Counted from the stretch's first letter, positions 7,349-16,490 are shown. The stretch is DNA of 41,616 nucleotides from CAVPDE01 sp964580575 (GCA_964580575.1 CAZOLJ010000041.1:1-41616), one strand, 5' to 3'. A program made the numbers and translations. Notes: generated by a model from the letters alone, not told the origin.

Positions 7349-8812
7349 CTATTCCACCCGGTAGTTGGGCGCTTCCTTGATGATGATCACGTCGTGTACA
7401 TGGCTTTCCCGGAGTCCGGCCGCCGTGATTTGCATGAAATTCGGTTTGGTTTGAAGCTCCGGGATGCTCCTGCTGCCCAGATATCCCATGCCGGCCCTGA
7501 GGCCGCCCACCAGCTGGTACACGGTTTCGGCAAGAGGACCCCGATAGGGCACCCGGCCCACAATGCCCTCGGGCACGAGCTTCTTCTCGGTTTCCACTTC
7601 GTCCTGAAAGTAGCGATCCTTACTGCCTTCTTTCATGGCCTCGATGGAGCCCATGCCCCGATACACCTTGTAGGAGCGGCCTTGAAACAGAATGGTCTCG
7701 CCCGGACTCTCTTCGGTCCCGGCAAAGAGGCTGCCGATCATCACCGAGTCCGCCCCTCCGGCAAGGGCTTTGGTCACATCCCCGGAGTACTTGATCCCTC
7801 CGTCGGCGACAAGGGGGATGCCCCAATTTCTCGCCTCTTCGGCGCAGTCCATAATCGCCGTCATTTGGGGCACGCCGATGCCTGCCACCACACGGGTGGT
7901 GCAGATGGACCCCGGCCCGACGCCCACCTTCACGCCGTCGGCACCGGCCTCGGCCAGGCTCCTTGTCCCCTCGGCCGTGGCCACATTTCCCGCGATGACC
8001 TCCAGTCGCGAGAACTTCTTTTTCAAGGTTCTGACAGCCTGTATCACACCTTCGGAGTGACCGTGGGCCGTGTCCACGACCACCACATCTACATTGGCAA
8101 CGATCAACCGCTCCGCCCGCTCTTCCATGTCCGCGCCGACTCCCAGGGCTGCCCCGACCCTCAGCCGGCCGAGTTCATCCTTGCAAGCATAGGGATATTT
8201 CTTGATCTTCTCGATGTCCTTGATCGTGATCAACCCGATGAGCTTCCCCTCGTCATCCACCACCAGCAGTTTCTCTATTCTCCGCTCGTGCAGAATGGCC
8301 TTGGACTCCTCGAGGGTGATGCCCGGCCTTGCCGTGGCCAGGTTGTCCTTGGTCATCACAGCTTCCACCGTCTGATCCAGGTTGGTTTCGAACCTCAGAT
8401 CCCTGTTGGTGATGATGCCTACCAGCTTGCCCTTCTTGACGACCGGGACACCGGAGATCCTGTACTTGCTCATGATCTCCATGACCTCGTAGAGCTTCCG
8501 GCCCGGCTCGATGGAGATCGGATCCACGATCATTCCGCTCTCTGATTTCTTGACCTTCTCAACCTCAAGGGCCTGGCGTTCGATGCTCATGTTCTTGTGC
8601 ACGAACCCGATGCCCCCCTGCCGCGCCATGGTGATGGCGGTGGCGGATTCCGTGACCGTGTCCATCGCTGCACTGACAATGGGGACACTCAGCAGGATGT
8701 TCCTCGACAACCTGCTTCTGACATCCACCTCCGCAGGAAGGACGGCAGAATGGCCTGGAATCAGAAGGAGGTCATCAAAAGTAAATCCGACTTTAAACTG
8801 TTTTTGTTCCAT
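7349..8812 (-). CDS. guaB: Inosine-5'-monophosphate dehydrogenase
   Basis: A 487-residue NAD-dependent enzyme that oxidises IMP to XMP. The start at 8812 is chosen because GGAGG lies five bases upstream and the protein then begins MEQKQFKVGFTFDDLLL, the usual N-terminus. A pair of CBS domains (about residues 88-205) interrupts the barrel. The active-site loop GPGSICTTRVVAG holds the catalytic Cys, and the flap region GMGSIEAMKEGSKDRYF is intact. It directly precedes guaA and lies 24 bases after the small Ppx-like gene. Confidence 0.98.
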   Translation of the reverse strand: MEQKQFKVGFTFDDLLLIPGHSAVLPAEVDVRSRLSRNILLSVPIVSAAMDTVTESATAITMARQGGIGFVHKNMSIERQALEVEKVKKSESGMIVDPISIEPGRKLYEVMEIMSKYRISGVPVVKKGKLVGIITNRDLRFETNLDQTVEAVMTKDNLATARPGITLEESKAILHERRIEKLLVVDDEGKLIGLITIKDIEKIKKYPYACKDELGRLRVGAALGVGADMEERAERLIVANVDVVVVDTAHGHSEGVIQAVRTLKKKFSRLEVIAGNVATAEGTRSLAEAGADGVKVGVGPGSICTTRVVAGIGVPQMTAIMDCAEEARNWGIPLVADGGIKYSGDVTKALAGGADSVMIGSLFAGTEESPGETILFQGRSYKVYRGMGSIEAMKEGSKDRYFQDEVETEKKLVPEGIVGRVPYRGPLAETVYQLVGGLRAGMGYLGSRSIPELQTKPNFMQITAAGLRESHVHDVIIIKEAPNYRVE

Positions 8813-8836
8813 CACAACCTCCGCTTTCTGCAACTG

Positions 8837-9169
8837 TCATGTTTTGAGAGGCACGCCAAGGATATCGAGAAGCGCCCCTTCCAGCAGGTCGCTTAGCTTG
8901 ACCATCATTTCAGAGGAATGAAAAAACTTCAAGATTTCCTTGACCACCAGAGATCCGGCAACGATCACGTCCGGTCTTCCTCGATCGATCCCGGCCTGCT
9001 TGAGAGTCCCGCTTTCGGGTGACTTGAAATCCTGCACAAGGCGGATATACGCTCTCTTCCTTAAGAGGGTCGTGAGATGTCCTGCTTCCCAACGGGCAAT
9101 GAGGAGTCTTACCGTATGGCTCCCCAAGTCTCTGGACGCAAGGATATCCGATGACCGCTCAGGTGTCAT
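8837..9169 (-). pseudogene. Ppx/GppA-like protein with the middle deleted in frame
   Basis: The 110-residue product joins the two ends of a Ppx/GppA (exopolyphosphatase/pppGpp phosphatase) domain. Residues 11-55 match the N-terminal ATPase-like start (ASRDLGSHTVRLLIAR, then the LLRKRAYIRL strand). From about residue 60 the sequence jumps to the C-terminal part (GIDRGRPDVIVAGSLVVKEI, then LLEGALLDIL). Roughly 190 residues carrying the catalytic Glu and the second phosphate loop, which normally lie between, are absent, and the join is in frame. It is probably a decayed gene, although an intact frame leaves open a small protein with a retained role. It sits just upstream of guaB, and its stop is close to guaB's ribosome site. 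Confidence 0.65.
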
Positions 9170-9220
9170 AGCGTGGTCGCCTGGCGCTGTGCTCTCTTTC
9201 CTGATTTTCGAGGAACCGTA

Positions 9221-10141
9221 TCAGAGGGAGGAGCCTTTTTCAAGACCCAAATGGTTGAGAACGCTCTTGATCCGCGCCTCCAAATTGATCACGAAGGCAG
9301 GCTCAGGCTGCTTGGGCGTGGGGAGCGGGTCGTACTCGGTCTCCTTGATCTTCTGCAGAACACCTCTCAAGTTTCCTTTTTCTCTGAGCCAGTACTCCTC
9401 CACCATCGCCTCGAACTCAAGCGCGGTTTGAAGAGATCTCTTAAAAAAGGCACCCACGTCCTCATCCACGTACACGTAACGATGCCCCTGGCAAAGGATC
9501 TGCGCGTCCAGAGAGGAAAGCCGTTTCAGGGAATTCAGGTACACCCCGAAGTCCGTAAGACTGTCCGAGGAAATATACCCCGAGCTTAGCGCACAACCGG
9601 CCGCTTCCGATGCGACCAGAATCCTTTTCTCCGGTACGTAGTAACTCATGAAATCCCACGTGTGCCCCGGGGTGGAAAGCACTTGCACGGTTAAACCTTT
9701 TTCCACCTCGACGACGTCGCCGTCCTGAACGACCCGGTCAACCTCAAAGGGATCAAAAGGCTCTCTGCACAGACTCTCCTCTCCAAACTCTGAGAGAACT
9801 TGCTCCGCACTCTCGCTCAGCTTTCGGATGAGTTTGATCGCGTTCGGCCTCTTCAGGATGTCCTTGGCCTTCTGGGACGCGGCCGCTTCAAGACCGGGGA
9901 AGGCTTTTTTCAGGTAAGGAACCGCTCCGCAGTGGTCAAAGTGGACGTGGGTGATGAAGACCATGCGGGGAGAATCGCCGTTCAGCACGGACGTGATCGC
10001 TTCCCGGTATACCCCGCCGAGCAGCGCCAAACCCCCATCAAAAAGGACCGGCCTTTTGCCTTTTAGAAGATAAATGGGATTGTGAGACCAACCGGCAACG
10101 AAAAAACCGTCCCTCACTTCCCCCGTCTTATCGAAAATCAA
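9221..10141 (-). CDS. Metallo-beta-lactamase fold hydrolase
   Basis: A 306-residue protein of the MBL-fold superfamily. The metal motif THVHFDHCG (HxHxDH) is at about residues 64-72, a third His is in STPGHTWD, and a late His is in CQGHRYVY. At the position where most members have a bridging Asp, this protein has Glu in LVASEAAGC, a noticeable change. The C-terminal 80 residues are helical and charged, unlike the core. It has no signal peptide, so it is cytoplasmic. It lies alone between murJ and the Ppx-like remnant. Substrate cannot be assigned: a glyoxalase II-like thioesterase or lactonase is possible. Confidence 0.85.
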   Translation of the reverse strand: MIFDKTGEVRDGFFVAGWSHNPIYLLKGKRPVLFDGGLALLGGVYREAITSVLNGDSPRMVFITHVHFDHCGAVPYLKKAFPGLEAAASQKAKDILKRPNAIKLIRKLSESAEQVLSEFGEESLCREPFDPFEVDRVVQDGDVVEVEKGLTVQVLSTPGHTWDFMSYYVPEKRILVASEAAGCALSSGYISSDSLTDFGVYLNSLKRLSSLDAQILCQGHRYVYVDEDVGAFFKRSLQTALEFEAMVEEYWLREKGNLRGVLQKIKETEYDPLPTPKQPEPAFVINLEARIKSVLNHLGLEKGSSL

Positions 10142-10195
10142 GCGAAGGCTCTCCTTCTTTTCCGCGACAAGGCCATCAAGAGATCATGCTCCACA

Positions 10196-11815
10196 TCATT
10201 TCTCCCGCCTTCGGAATTTTCCGGAAAGGGGTTCAAACAACCCCAGAATCGACGAAACCTCCCTGCACCGTAAGATCCACGCCATGACGAAATAGACCAC
10301 CCCTCCCACGGAAATCATTCCCGCGAGGGTCAGGGCAAGAGACCAGAAGCTGCCCGGCTCTCCCCGGCTCAGCCATCTTCCATTGAGATCAAACAGGACA
10401 AGCCCCATCACCGCGGACGCGACCAGACTCTTGCCGGCAGACGAGACCATGGACCGGAGATCAAGAAGATCGCCCCTTCTTCTCAGAATAAAGATCAGAA
10501 GGAGAAGCTGCACGGTGGAAGACAGGGACAGAGATAGGGCCAGTCCGCCGTGTCTCAAAGGCCCCATGAGCACAAGGCTTAGAAGGGCGTTGGCGATCAT
10601 GGTGATCGTCGCCACCTGAACCGGCGTTTTCGTGTCCTGGAAAGCATAAAAGGCCGACAGCATCACCCGGCTCGCGCTGAAAGCCCAGAGACCGAGAGAA
10701 TAGAACAAAAGCGCCTCAGCGGTCATCAGGGTCGTCCTGCGGTCAAAAGCCCCCCGCTGAAAAAAGACCTCGATGATGGGCACCCGCAGAAGGATCATGC
10801 CCACAGCCGCCGGGGTGGTGATAAAGAAAACGAGTCGGAGGGCATGCCCCAGGGTCTCTCTGAAATCTGAGAGATCTTTTCCCACCACCTGTTTTGCAAG
10901 GGAGGGAAGAGCTGCCGTGCTGATGGCAATTGCAAACACCCCAAGAGGAAACTCCACGATTCGGTCCGCGTAGTAGAGCCACGAGATGCTCCCCTGGGGA
11001 AGAAAAGAGGCGAAGAGCGTTCCGATAAACTGGTTCAGCTGATAGACGGCGGAGCCGAAGATCGCAGGCAGCATGAGGAGACCGATCTTTTTGACGGCCG
11101 GATGTTCCGGCATCCAAAGCGGCCTGAGAGAAAGCCCTTTTTTCAGGACCCAGGGAATCTGAAGCAGAACCTGAAGGACGCCTCCGATGAGGACGCCGAC
11201 AGCCACACCCACGATGGGCTCCGAGAGCAAGGGTGAAAGGCACAAGGCGCCTGCGATAATCCCCACGTTGAGGACGATCGGCGCTGCAGCCGGAGCGGCA
11301 AAGTGTCTGAGGGAATTCAGGACACCCATGAAAAAGGCCACCAGGCTGACGAGGAAAATGTAAGGGAAGGTGATGCGCGTCAGGAGCACGGTGAGCTCGT
11401 ATTTCGGCCCGGAGGCGCCAAAACCGTAAGCCTGGATTCTCACGATCCACGGGGAGAGCAGAACCCCGAGGATGGCCAGCGCCACGAGCAGAAGGGAAAG
11501 AAGGGTGAGCACCGCCCTTGCCAGCTCAAAGGCGTCCTCCTTCGACTTCCGGGTCAACGTCTCTGTGAAGACCGGGATAAAGGCTATGGTCAGCGAGCCC
11601 TCGGCAAAAAAGCGTCTCAGGAGATTGGGGATGCGGAAGGCTACGAAAAAAGCATCCGCCGCCATCTTCGATCCGAAGAAATAGGCCAGCACCATGTCCC
11701 GAACCAGACCCAGGATACGGCTCAGAAGCGTGTAGAACCCTACGGTCCCCGCCGCACGGCTGACATTTTCCTTTTCTGTTCGATGGAACTTCACTTCAAC
11801 GAAATTTGTTGACAA
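10196..11815 (-). CDS. murJ: Lipid II flippase MurJ
   Basis: A 539-residue polytopic membrane protein that flips lipid II across the inner membrane for peptidoglycan synthesis. Family features are the N-terminal GFYTLLSRILGLVRDMVLAY, then FRIPNLLRRFFAEGSL, both strongly conserved in MurJ/MviN, and about 14 hydrophobic segments. The start is uncertain: TTG at 11815 gives the frame used here, and GTG at 11794 would remove only seven residues. Neither has a good ribosome site. The start region overlaps the -35 box of the divergent rpsT promoter, so the two genes share a compact control region. Confidence 0.95.
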   Translation of the reverse strand: MSTNFVEVKFHRTEKENVSRAAGTVGFYTLLSRILGLVRDMVLAYFFGSKMAADAFFVAFRIPNLLRRFFAEGSLTIAFIPVFTETLTRKSKEDAFELARAVLTLLSLLLVALAILGVLLSPWIVRIQAYGFGASGPKYELTVLLTRITFPYIFLVSLVAFFMGVLNSLRHFAAPAAAPIVLNVGIIAGALCLSPLLSEPIVGVAVGVLIGGVLQVLLQIPWVLKKGLSLRPLWMPEHPAVKKIGLLMLPAIFGSAVYQLNQFIGTLFASFLPQGSISWLYYADRIVEFPLGVFAIAISTAALPSLAKQVVGKDLSDFRETLGHALRLVFFITTPAAVGMILLRVPIIEVFFQRGAFDRRTTLMTAEALLFYSLGLWAFSASRVMLSAFYAFQDTKTPVQVATITMIANALLSLVLMGPLRHGGLALSLSLSSTVQLLLLIFILRRRGDLLDLRSMVSSAGKSLVASAVMGLVLFDLNGRWLSRGEPGSFWSLALTLAGMISVGGVVYFVMAWILRCREVSSILGLFEPLSGKFRRREK

Positions 11816-11837
11816 CCCGATGTCTTTGGTCTATTAA
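11809..11837 (+). promoter_or_regulatory. Sigma-70-type promoter of rpsT
   Basis: TTGACA at 11809-11814, a 17-base spacer, then TATTAA at 11832-11837. Transcription would start near 11844, giving a leader of about 40 bases before rpsT. The -35 box touches the likely start codon of the divergent murJ. Confidence 0.75.
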
Positions 11838-11884
11838 ATTCGTTTTACAGATTGCACTTAACCATCCCTAAAGGAGATCAGGAT

Positions 11885-12163
11885 TTGGCAAACCATCCTT
11901 CCGCCCTGAAGAGGGCAAGACAGAGCAAGACCCGGAAGCTCAGGAACCTCGCTCATAAGACCAGGGCAAAGTCCGTGGTCAAAGAAGTGCGAACGTTACT
12001 CCAGAGCAGCGACACCGCCCAGGTCCAGGAAAAGTTTAAGAAAGCGGTTGCCACTCTCCACCGGAGTGCCTCAAAAGGAGTCATTCACAGGAAAAAAGCT
12101 TCCAGGAAAATCTCCCGCCTCGCCCGTGCGGTAAACCGGGCCACCTCGGCCAAGCCCGCTTAG
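11885..12163 (+). CDS. rpsT: 30S ribosomal protein S20
   Basis: A small, very basic protein of 92 residues that binds 16S rRNA in the 30S subunit. The product begins MANHPSALKRARQSKTRK, the canonical S20 start, so the initiator is the TTG at 11885, with AAGGAG eight bases upstream (11871-11876). An upstream in-frame start would add an implausible extension. A weak TTG start is also known for rpsT in E. coli, where S20 represses its own translation, so similar autoregulation is plausible. It is the only plus-strand gene between 1 and 23800, and its stop codon overlaps that of the convergent holA. Confidence 0.97.
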   Translation: MANHPSALKRARQSKTRKLRNLAHKTRAKSVVKEVRTLLQSSDTAQVQEKFKKAVATLHRSASKGVIHRKKASRKISRLARAVNRATSAKPA

Positions 12164-13182
12164 CTGCAAAGCGAAAGAATAAGACTTTCCAGGATCACTC
12201 GGGCGCTGGAACCCGATTTCAGCCGGTCGTCGGACCGGCGGAGCCGCTCCAGAGCGTTCTTCAATTCCTTCTCAGTCCAGCTCGGCGCCTGCTCCACAAG
12301 CTTCCTTGCCGGGAATGGGGAAAGCCCCGTTTTCTTCTGAACCTCCTGCACCCCACCCCTCTTCAGCAAAACCGCCTTGGCCTGCCAAAGGAGCCTGACC
12401 TGTCTGTTCAGCATGCTGATGAGTCCCAGGGGGGCGTCCCTCGGATCTTCCTCTTCCAGGTATCTCTTCAATATGCGCAGAGAGGAAGCGCAGTCCTTCG
12501 TGGACACCGCATCCATGAGTTCAAAAATCGTATAGACCCGGCTGTGGCTAACCGCCTCCCTCACCTGGGACTGGCTCACGGTTTTTCCGTATCTCAGGTG
12601 AAGCTTTTCAAGCTCGGAATAGAGCTCTCTCGACCTGTTTCCCACCACCGCTTGAAGATAAGCGCAAGCTTCCCCGTCCAGAGTCATCCCGAGCTCCTCT
12701 GAAGCCGTCCTCTTGATCCACGGCACGATCTGATTCCCTTTCAATTCATCAAAGAGCACGGCCACCCCTTCGGATCTGAACTTCTTGTAGAACTTCGTAT
12801 TGAAGTTTGTCCGCAAGGATATAAAAATCAGACACGTCGACGGCGAGGGCTTTTCGAGATAGGGAAGGAACCTTTCCAGTTGATCCGCGGTGAAGGATCC
12901 CGTCCTTCGCAGAATAATCAGGCGGCGCTGCGCGATGAAAGGCAGGGAACTGGCCTTGATGATGATCTGTTCAGGTTCGATGGGCTGATCCCCGACTTTG
13001 TCGTCTCCATAGAGGACTTCAAGATTGAAATCCCTCGCGGCCTCAGGCACCAGCATCGTCTTCAGGCTGGCCAGCACCCTTTCCATCTGGAACTCGCCTG
13101 GGCCATAAAAAAGGTAGGTGGGAGCAACCTGCCCTTTCTTCGCCGCTTTCAGAACATCGTCTGGCTGAAGATCACCGGACAT
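12160..13182 (-). CDS. holA: DNA polymerase III delta subunit
   Basis: A 340-residue clamp-loader subunit that opens the beta sliding clamp. It has the HolA layout: an N-terminal segment with PTYLFYGPGEFQMER (the degenerate nucleotide-binding start typical of delta), a central IILRRTGSFTADQLERFLPYL region, and a helical C-terminal collar domain with LISMLNRQVRLLWQAK. Length is normal. Its start codon shares a base with the lptE stop (TGATG), so translation is probably coupled. Its TAA stop overlaps the rpsT TAG within the bases TTAG at 12160-12163. Confidence 0.93.
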   Translation of the reverse strand: MSGDLQPDDVLKAAKKGQVAPTYLFYGPGEFQMERVLASLKTMLVPEAARDFNLEVLYGDDKVGDQPIEPEQIIIKASSLPFIAQRRLIILRRTGSFTADQLERFLPYLEKPSPSTCLIFISLRTNFNTKFYKKFRSEGVAVLFDELKGNQIVPWIKRTASEELGMTLDGEACAYLQAVVGNRSRELYSELEKLHLRYGKTVSQSQVREAVSHSRVYTIFELMDAVSTKDCASSLRILKRYLEEEDPRDAPLGLISMLNRQVRLLWQAKAVLLKRGGVQEVQKKTGLSPFPARKLVEQAPSWTEKELKNALERLRRSDDRLKSGSSARVILESLILSLCS

Positions 13183-13757
13183 CAGAATCGTTCCATGGTT
13201 CTCAAGTAGATTCTTTTCGCCAGCCGGCTGGCAATTTTCTCCAGAGCCTGTTGCTCGTTGTAGCGCAGTTCCAGGGGATCGCCGCTGACAGGGTAGCTGG
13301 CCAGATCTTCCATGCCCGCTTCGCGCCAGATCACTTTGCCCGATCGCCTGTCGACCAACTGAACCTCCAGCCTGACCCTGAGCTTTCTGGACTTCGTCAC
13401 TTCATAGGTCGACGTGTAGCCCCCGACGTTGACGTCCTGGGACCTGTAGGTCAGCGGGTCTGCCCGGACCTCCACGACCTTGCCGAAAAGCACCGCTTGC
13501 GCCTTTTCCTCGGCCACGATAGGGACCCTTCCGTGGCTGATGAACTCCTGCCGGATCACCTTGGTAAAATCCGCTTCAAATCCTACCTCGGAAGAGGTGC
13601 TGGAAAACATGGGGATGGCGAGGCTATCGAGTTGAATCCCCACAGGCTCGCCGTCGGCCCTGAGCTGATACCCGCAGCCCGCCAGGACAAAGGAGGTCGC
13701 AAGAATCGCCCCGGCTAAAACCCGAAGGATAGGTCTTATAAGTCCCATACGACGCAT
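13182..13757 (-). CDS. lptE: LPS assembly lipoprotein LptE
   Basis: A 191-residue outer-membrane lipoprotein that plugs the LptD barrel in LPS export. The N-terminus has a signal sequence and a lipobox (LAGCGYQL), giving a lipidated Cys at residue 28 and the GYQLR start of mature LptE. The middle has VGFEADFTKVIRQEF and LFGKVVEVRADPLTYRSQ, as in the LptE/RlpB family. A second ATG four codons in is an alternative start. It lies between leuS (2-base gap) and holA (1-base overlap), the usual leuS-lptE-holA order of Gram-negatives. Its presence implies an LPS-bearing outer membrane. Confidence 0.92.
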   Translation of the reverse strand: MRRMGLIRPILRVLAGAILATSFVLAGCGYQLRADGEPVGIQLDSLAIPMFSSTSSEVGFEADFTKVIRQEFISHGRVPIVAEEKAQAVLFGKVVEVRADPLTYRSQDVNVGGYTSTYEVTKSRKLRVRLEVQLVDRRSGKVIWREAGMEDLASYPVSGDPLELRYNEQQALEKIASRLAKRIYLRTMERF

Positions 13758-13759
13758 TC

Positions 13760-16336
13760 CTACACGACCACATTCACGAGCTTCTGTCCCACCACGATGA
13801 CTTTCTTCACCGGCTTCTGACCGATAAAACTCAGGACTCTCTCATTTGCGAGGGCCGCCGCTTCGATCTCCTTTTCACTGAAAGAGGCAGGGACTTCAAT
13901 CCGCTCACGCACTTTGCCGTTGACCTGCAGCACGATGAGCCTCTTGTCCACTTCGAGAGCTTCGGCCCGATAGGCAGGCCATGGCACCTTTAAGAGCAGT
14001 TCCTCGTGACCCAGCAGTTTCCAGAGTTCCTCCGTCATATGAGGCACCACCGGGCTGAGAAGAAGAACCGTTGCCTCCACGGCTTCTTTGACAACCGACC
14101 ACGTGAGGCTTGGGTGTTTGTCAGCACCGGCCAGGACCTTGTGGAGATCGTTGACCAACTCCATTACGGCGCTGATCGCCGTGTTGAAATGAAAGCGGTC
14201 TTCGATGTCGTTGGATACTTTCTTGATGGTCTGATGGGTCTTGCGGTGCAGGTCTTTCAACTCTTCCGGAAGCGTTTCATCCCCACCACAGAGGGTTGCG
14301 CTTTTCAAGGGTTCAAGGTTTTCGTCCACCAATCGCCACACGCGGTGGAGGAACCGGAACGAGCCGTCCACCCCCTGGTCGCTCCACTCGAGATCCCGTT
14401 CAGGAGGAGACGCGAAGAGGCAAAACATCCGGACCGTGTCCGCGCCATAACGTTCGATCAGGTCTTCAGGGTCCACCACGTTCTTCTTGGACTTGGACAT
14501 CTTGAGGGTGGGCCCCACAACCACCGGGGACTGGCAGCGGGTGCAGCGGCCGTCCTGGACTTCTTTGGGGAAGAGATACCCGTGATTCGGGCACTCCTGC
14601 GTTTCCTTGCACACCATTCCCTGAGTCAGCAGATTCGTAAAAGGTTCGCTGAATGTTACCTCGTTAAAATCCCGCAGCACACGGGTGTAGAAGCGGGAGT
14701 AAAGGAGATGGAGGATGGCGTGCTCGATACCTCCGATGTACTGGTCCACGGGCAGCCAGTACCCTACCCTTTTGGCGTCCATGGGGCCTTTGTCATAGTC
14801 CGCACAGGCAAAGCGATCGAAGTACCATGAGGATTCCACAAAGGTGTCCATGGTGTCGGTCTCTCTCCTGGCCTCCCCCCCGCACTTCGGACAGGAGACC
14901 TCATGGAAGGAAGGTTCAAAGGGGAGAGGGGAACCTCCGTTCGGCCTCAGCTCCAAATGGAGAGGCAGAACCACGGGGAGGTCTTTCTCCGGCACAGGAA
15001 GAGCCCCGCACCGTTCACAGGTGATAATGGGGATCGGGGCTCCCCAGTATCGCTGTCTCGAAATATTCCAGTCTCTCAACCTGAAGTTCACTGTTTTGTG
15101 CCCTTTGCCTTCGGATTCCAGGGTTTCGGCGATGCGATCCAAGGCCTCCAGGTTCCGCAGACCGTTGAAAGGGCCTGAGTTGACGAGAATCCCTTCTTCC
15201 ACGTACGCTTCAGTCATGGTCTCCTCGGACAGATCGCGGTCAAAGGGTTTGATCACGACGCGGAGAGGGAGATGATATTTCTTGGCGAACTCGAAATCCC
15301 TCCGGTCGTGGGTGGGGACGGCCATGATCGCTCCGGTCCCGTAATCGAAGAGCACGAAGTTGGCCACATAAATGGGAATCGCCTGCTGGGTCACGGGATT
15401 GATGCAGTATCGACCCGTGAACACCCCTTCCTTCACGGTCAGATCCGCGGTCCGGATGTAGCTGTCGACCTTCAGTGTTTTTTCAATGAAGGAAAGGACT
15501 TCCTGCTCTTGAGGTTGCCCCTTCACCAACGTCTTCAGCATGGGATGCTCCGGCGCAAAACAGAGAAAGGTGGCGCCGAAAAGCGTGTCCTGCCTCGTGG
15601 TGTACACCTCGATCACGTCCTCGGAACCTTTCACGGGAAAGCGGATGATCGCGCCGTAGCTCTTGCCGATCCAGTTCTTCTGCATGGTGAGAACCCGCTC
15701 CGGCCATCCCGGCAGTTTCTCGCAGTGCTCCAGCATCTCCTCGGCGTAATCCGTGATTTTGAAAAACCAGCTGTCCATCTCCTTGAGCGTCACTTCCCGG
15801 TCCGAGTGCCTCCAGCACCGGCCGTTCTCGACCTGCTCTTTGGCCAGCACGGTCTGGCAGCTTTCGCACCAGTTCACGAAGGTCCGCTTCTTGTAGGCCA
15901 GCCCCTTTTCGAACATCCTGATGAACACGAGTTGCTCCCAGCGGTAGTATTCGGGGTCGCACGTGGTCACCTCACGGTCCCAGTCGTAGCTGAAGCCCAT
16001 GCGCTTGAGCTGGGCTTTCATGTAATCGATGTTGTTGGAGGTCCACCGCGCCGGGTGTGTCTTGTTCTCGATGGCAGCGTTTTCCGCCGGCAACCCGAAG
16101 GCGTCCCAGCCCATGGGGTGAAGCACGTTTTTCCCCTTCATCCTCTTGTATCGGGCCACCACATCGCCGATGGTGTAGTTGCGCACATGCCCCATGTGGA
16201 TTTTTCCTGAGGGATAGGGGAACATCTCCAGGAGGTAGTACTTTTCCTTGGCCGGGTCCTCGAACACCTTAAACAGCTTTTCCTTTTCCCAGTGATCCTG
16301 CCATTTCTTTTCGATTTCCTGAGGGTTGTACTTCAT
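13760..16336 (-). CDS. leuS: Leucyl-tRNA synthetase
   Basis: An 858-residue class I aminoacyl-tRNA synthetase that charges tRNA-Leu. I start it at the ATG at 16336, which gives MKYNPQEIEKKWQDHWEK, the conserved bacterial beginning; a TTG 15 codons upstream is less likely. The HIGH motif is in PYPSGKIHMGHVRNYTIGD and the KMSKS loop in LKMSKSKKNVVDPEDL. The editing domain sits between them near residues 220-410, and the C-terminal tRNA-binding domain ends with VKKVIVVGQKLVNVVV. The Cys pairs in CESC and CPKC/CERC suggest zinc ribbons. It is downstream of nusB, with a strong hairpin in the gap. Confidence 0.98.
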   Translation of the reverse strand: MKYNPQEIEKKWQDHWEKEKLFKVFEDPAKEKYYLLEMFPYPSGKIHMGHVRNYTIGDVVARYKRMKGKNVLHPMGWDAFGLPAENAAIENKTHPARWTSNNIDYMKAQLKRMGFSYDWDREVTTCDPEYYRWEQLVFIRMFEKGLAYKKRTFVNWCESCQTVLAKEQVENGRCWRHSDREVTLKEMDSWFFKITDYAEEMLEHCEKLPGWPERVLTMQKNWIGKSYGAIIRFPVKGSEDVIEVYTTRQDTLFGATFLCFAPEHPMLKTLVKGQPQEQEVLSFIEKTLKVDSYIRTADLTVKEGVFTGRYCINPVTQQAIPIYVANFVLFDYGTGAIMAVPTHDRRDFEFAKKYHLPLRVVIKPFDRDLSEETMTEAYVEEGILVNSGPFNGLRNLEALDRIAETLESEGKGHKTVNFRLRDWNISRQRYWGAPIPIITCERCGALPVPEKDLPVVLPLHLELRPNGGSPLPFEPSFHEVSCPKCGGEARRETDTMDTFVESSWYFDRFACADYDKGPMDAKRVGYWLPVDQYIGGIEHAILHLLYSRFYTRVLRDFNEVTFSEPFTNLLTQGMVCKETQECPNHGYLFPKEVQDGRCTRCQSPVVVGPTLKMSKSKKNVVDPEDLIERYGADTVRMFCLFASPPERDLEWSDQGVDGSFRFLHRVWRLVDENLEPLKSATLCGGDETLPEELKDLHRKTHQTIKKVSNDIEDRFHFNTAISAVMELVNDLHKVLAGADKHPSLTWSVVKEAVEATVLLLSPVVPHMTEELWKLLGHEELLLKVPWPAYRAEALEVDKRLIVLQVNGKVRERIEVPASFSEKEIEAAALANERVLSFIGQKPVKKVIVVGQKLVNVVV

Positions 16337-16420
16337 ACGATTCCGACACCTTCCGTCATAGTTCTTGTCTCTGGCCGCCAAAATTTTTGTCTGAGCCCAG
16401 AGATATTCTTTTTAAGACAC

Positions 16421-16460
16421 GAGGCATGGAAGAAAGAAGGGCTTCTTTCAGCCATGCCTC
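16421..16460. terminator. Long near-perfect hairpin between nusB and leuS
   Basis: A 40-base inverted repeat. Nine pairs (GAGGCATGG with CCATGCCTC), a two-base mismatch, then eight pairs (GAAAGAAG with CTTCTTTC) close on a GG turn. On the transcribed minus strand it is followed by GTGTCTTAAAAAG, which is not a good U-tract. It could be a partial terminator, an RNase processing site or a regulator of leuS, whose start is 85 bases further on. Confidence 0.6.
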
Positions 16461-16490
16461 TTGTGAATCATTTTGCTCCACAGGGTCCGG

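Noticed and set aside
7325..8545. A 406-codon plus-strand open frame
   Set aside because: Antisense to guaB, whose CBS and active-site motifs are certain; low-information composition.
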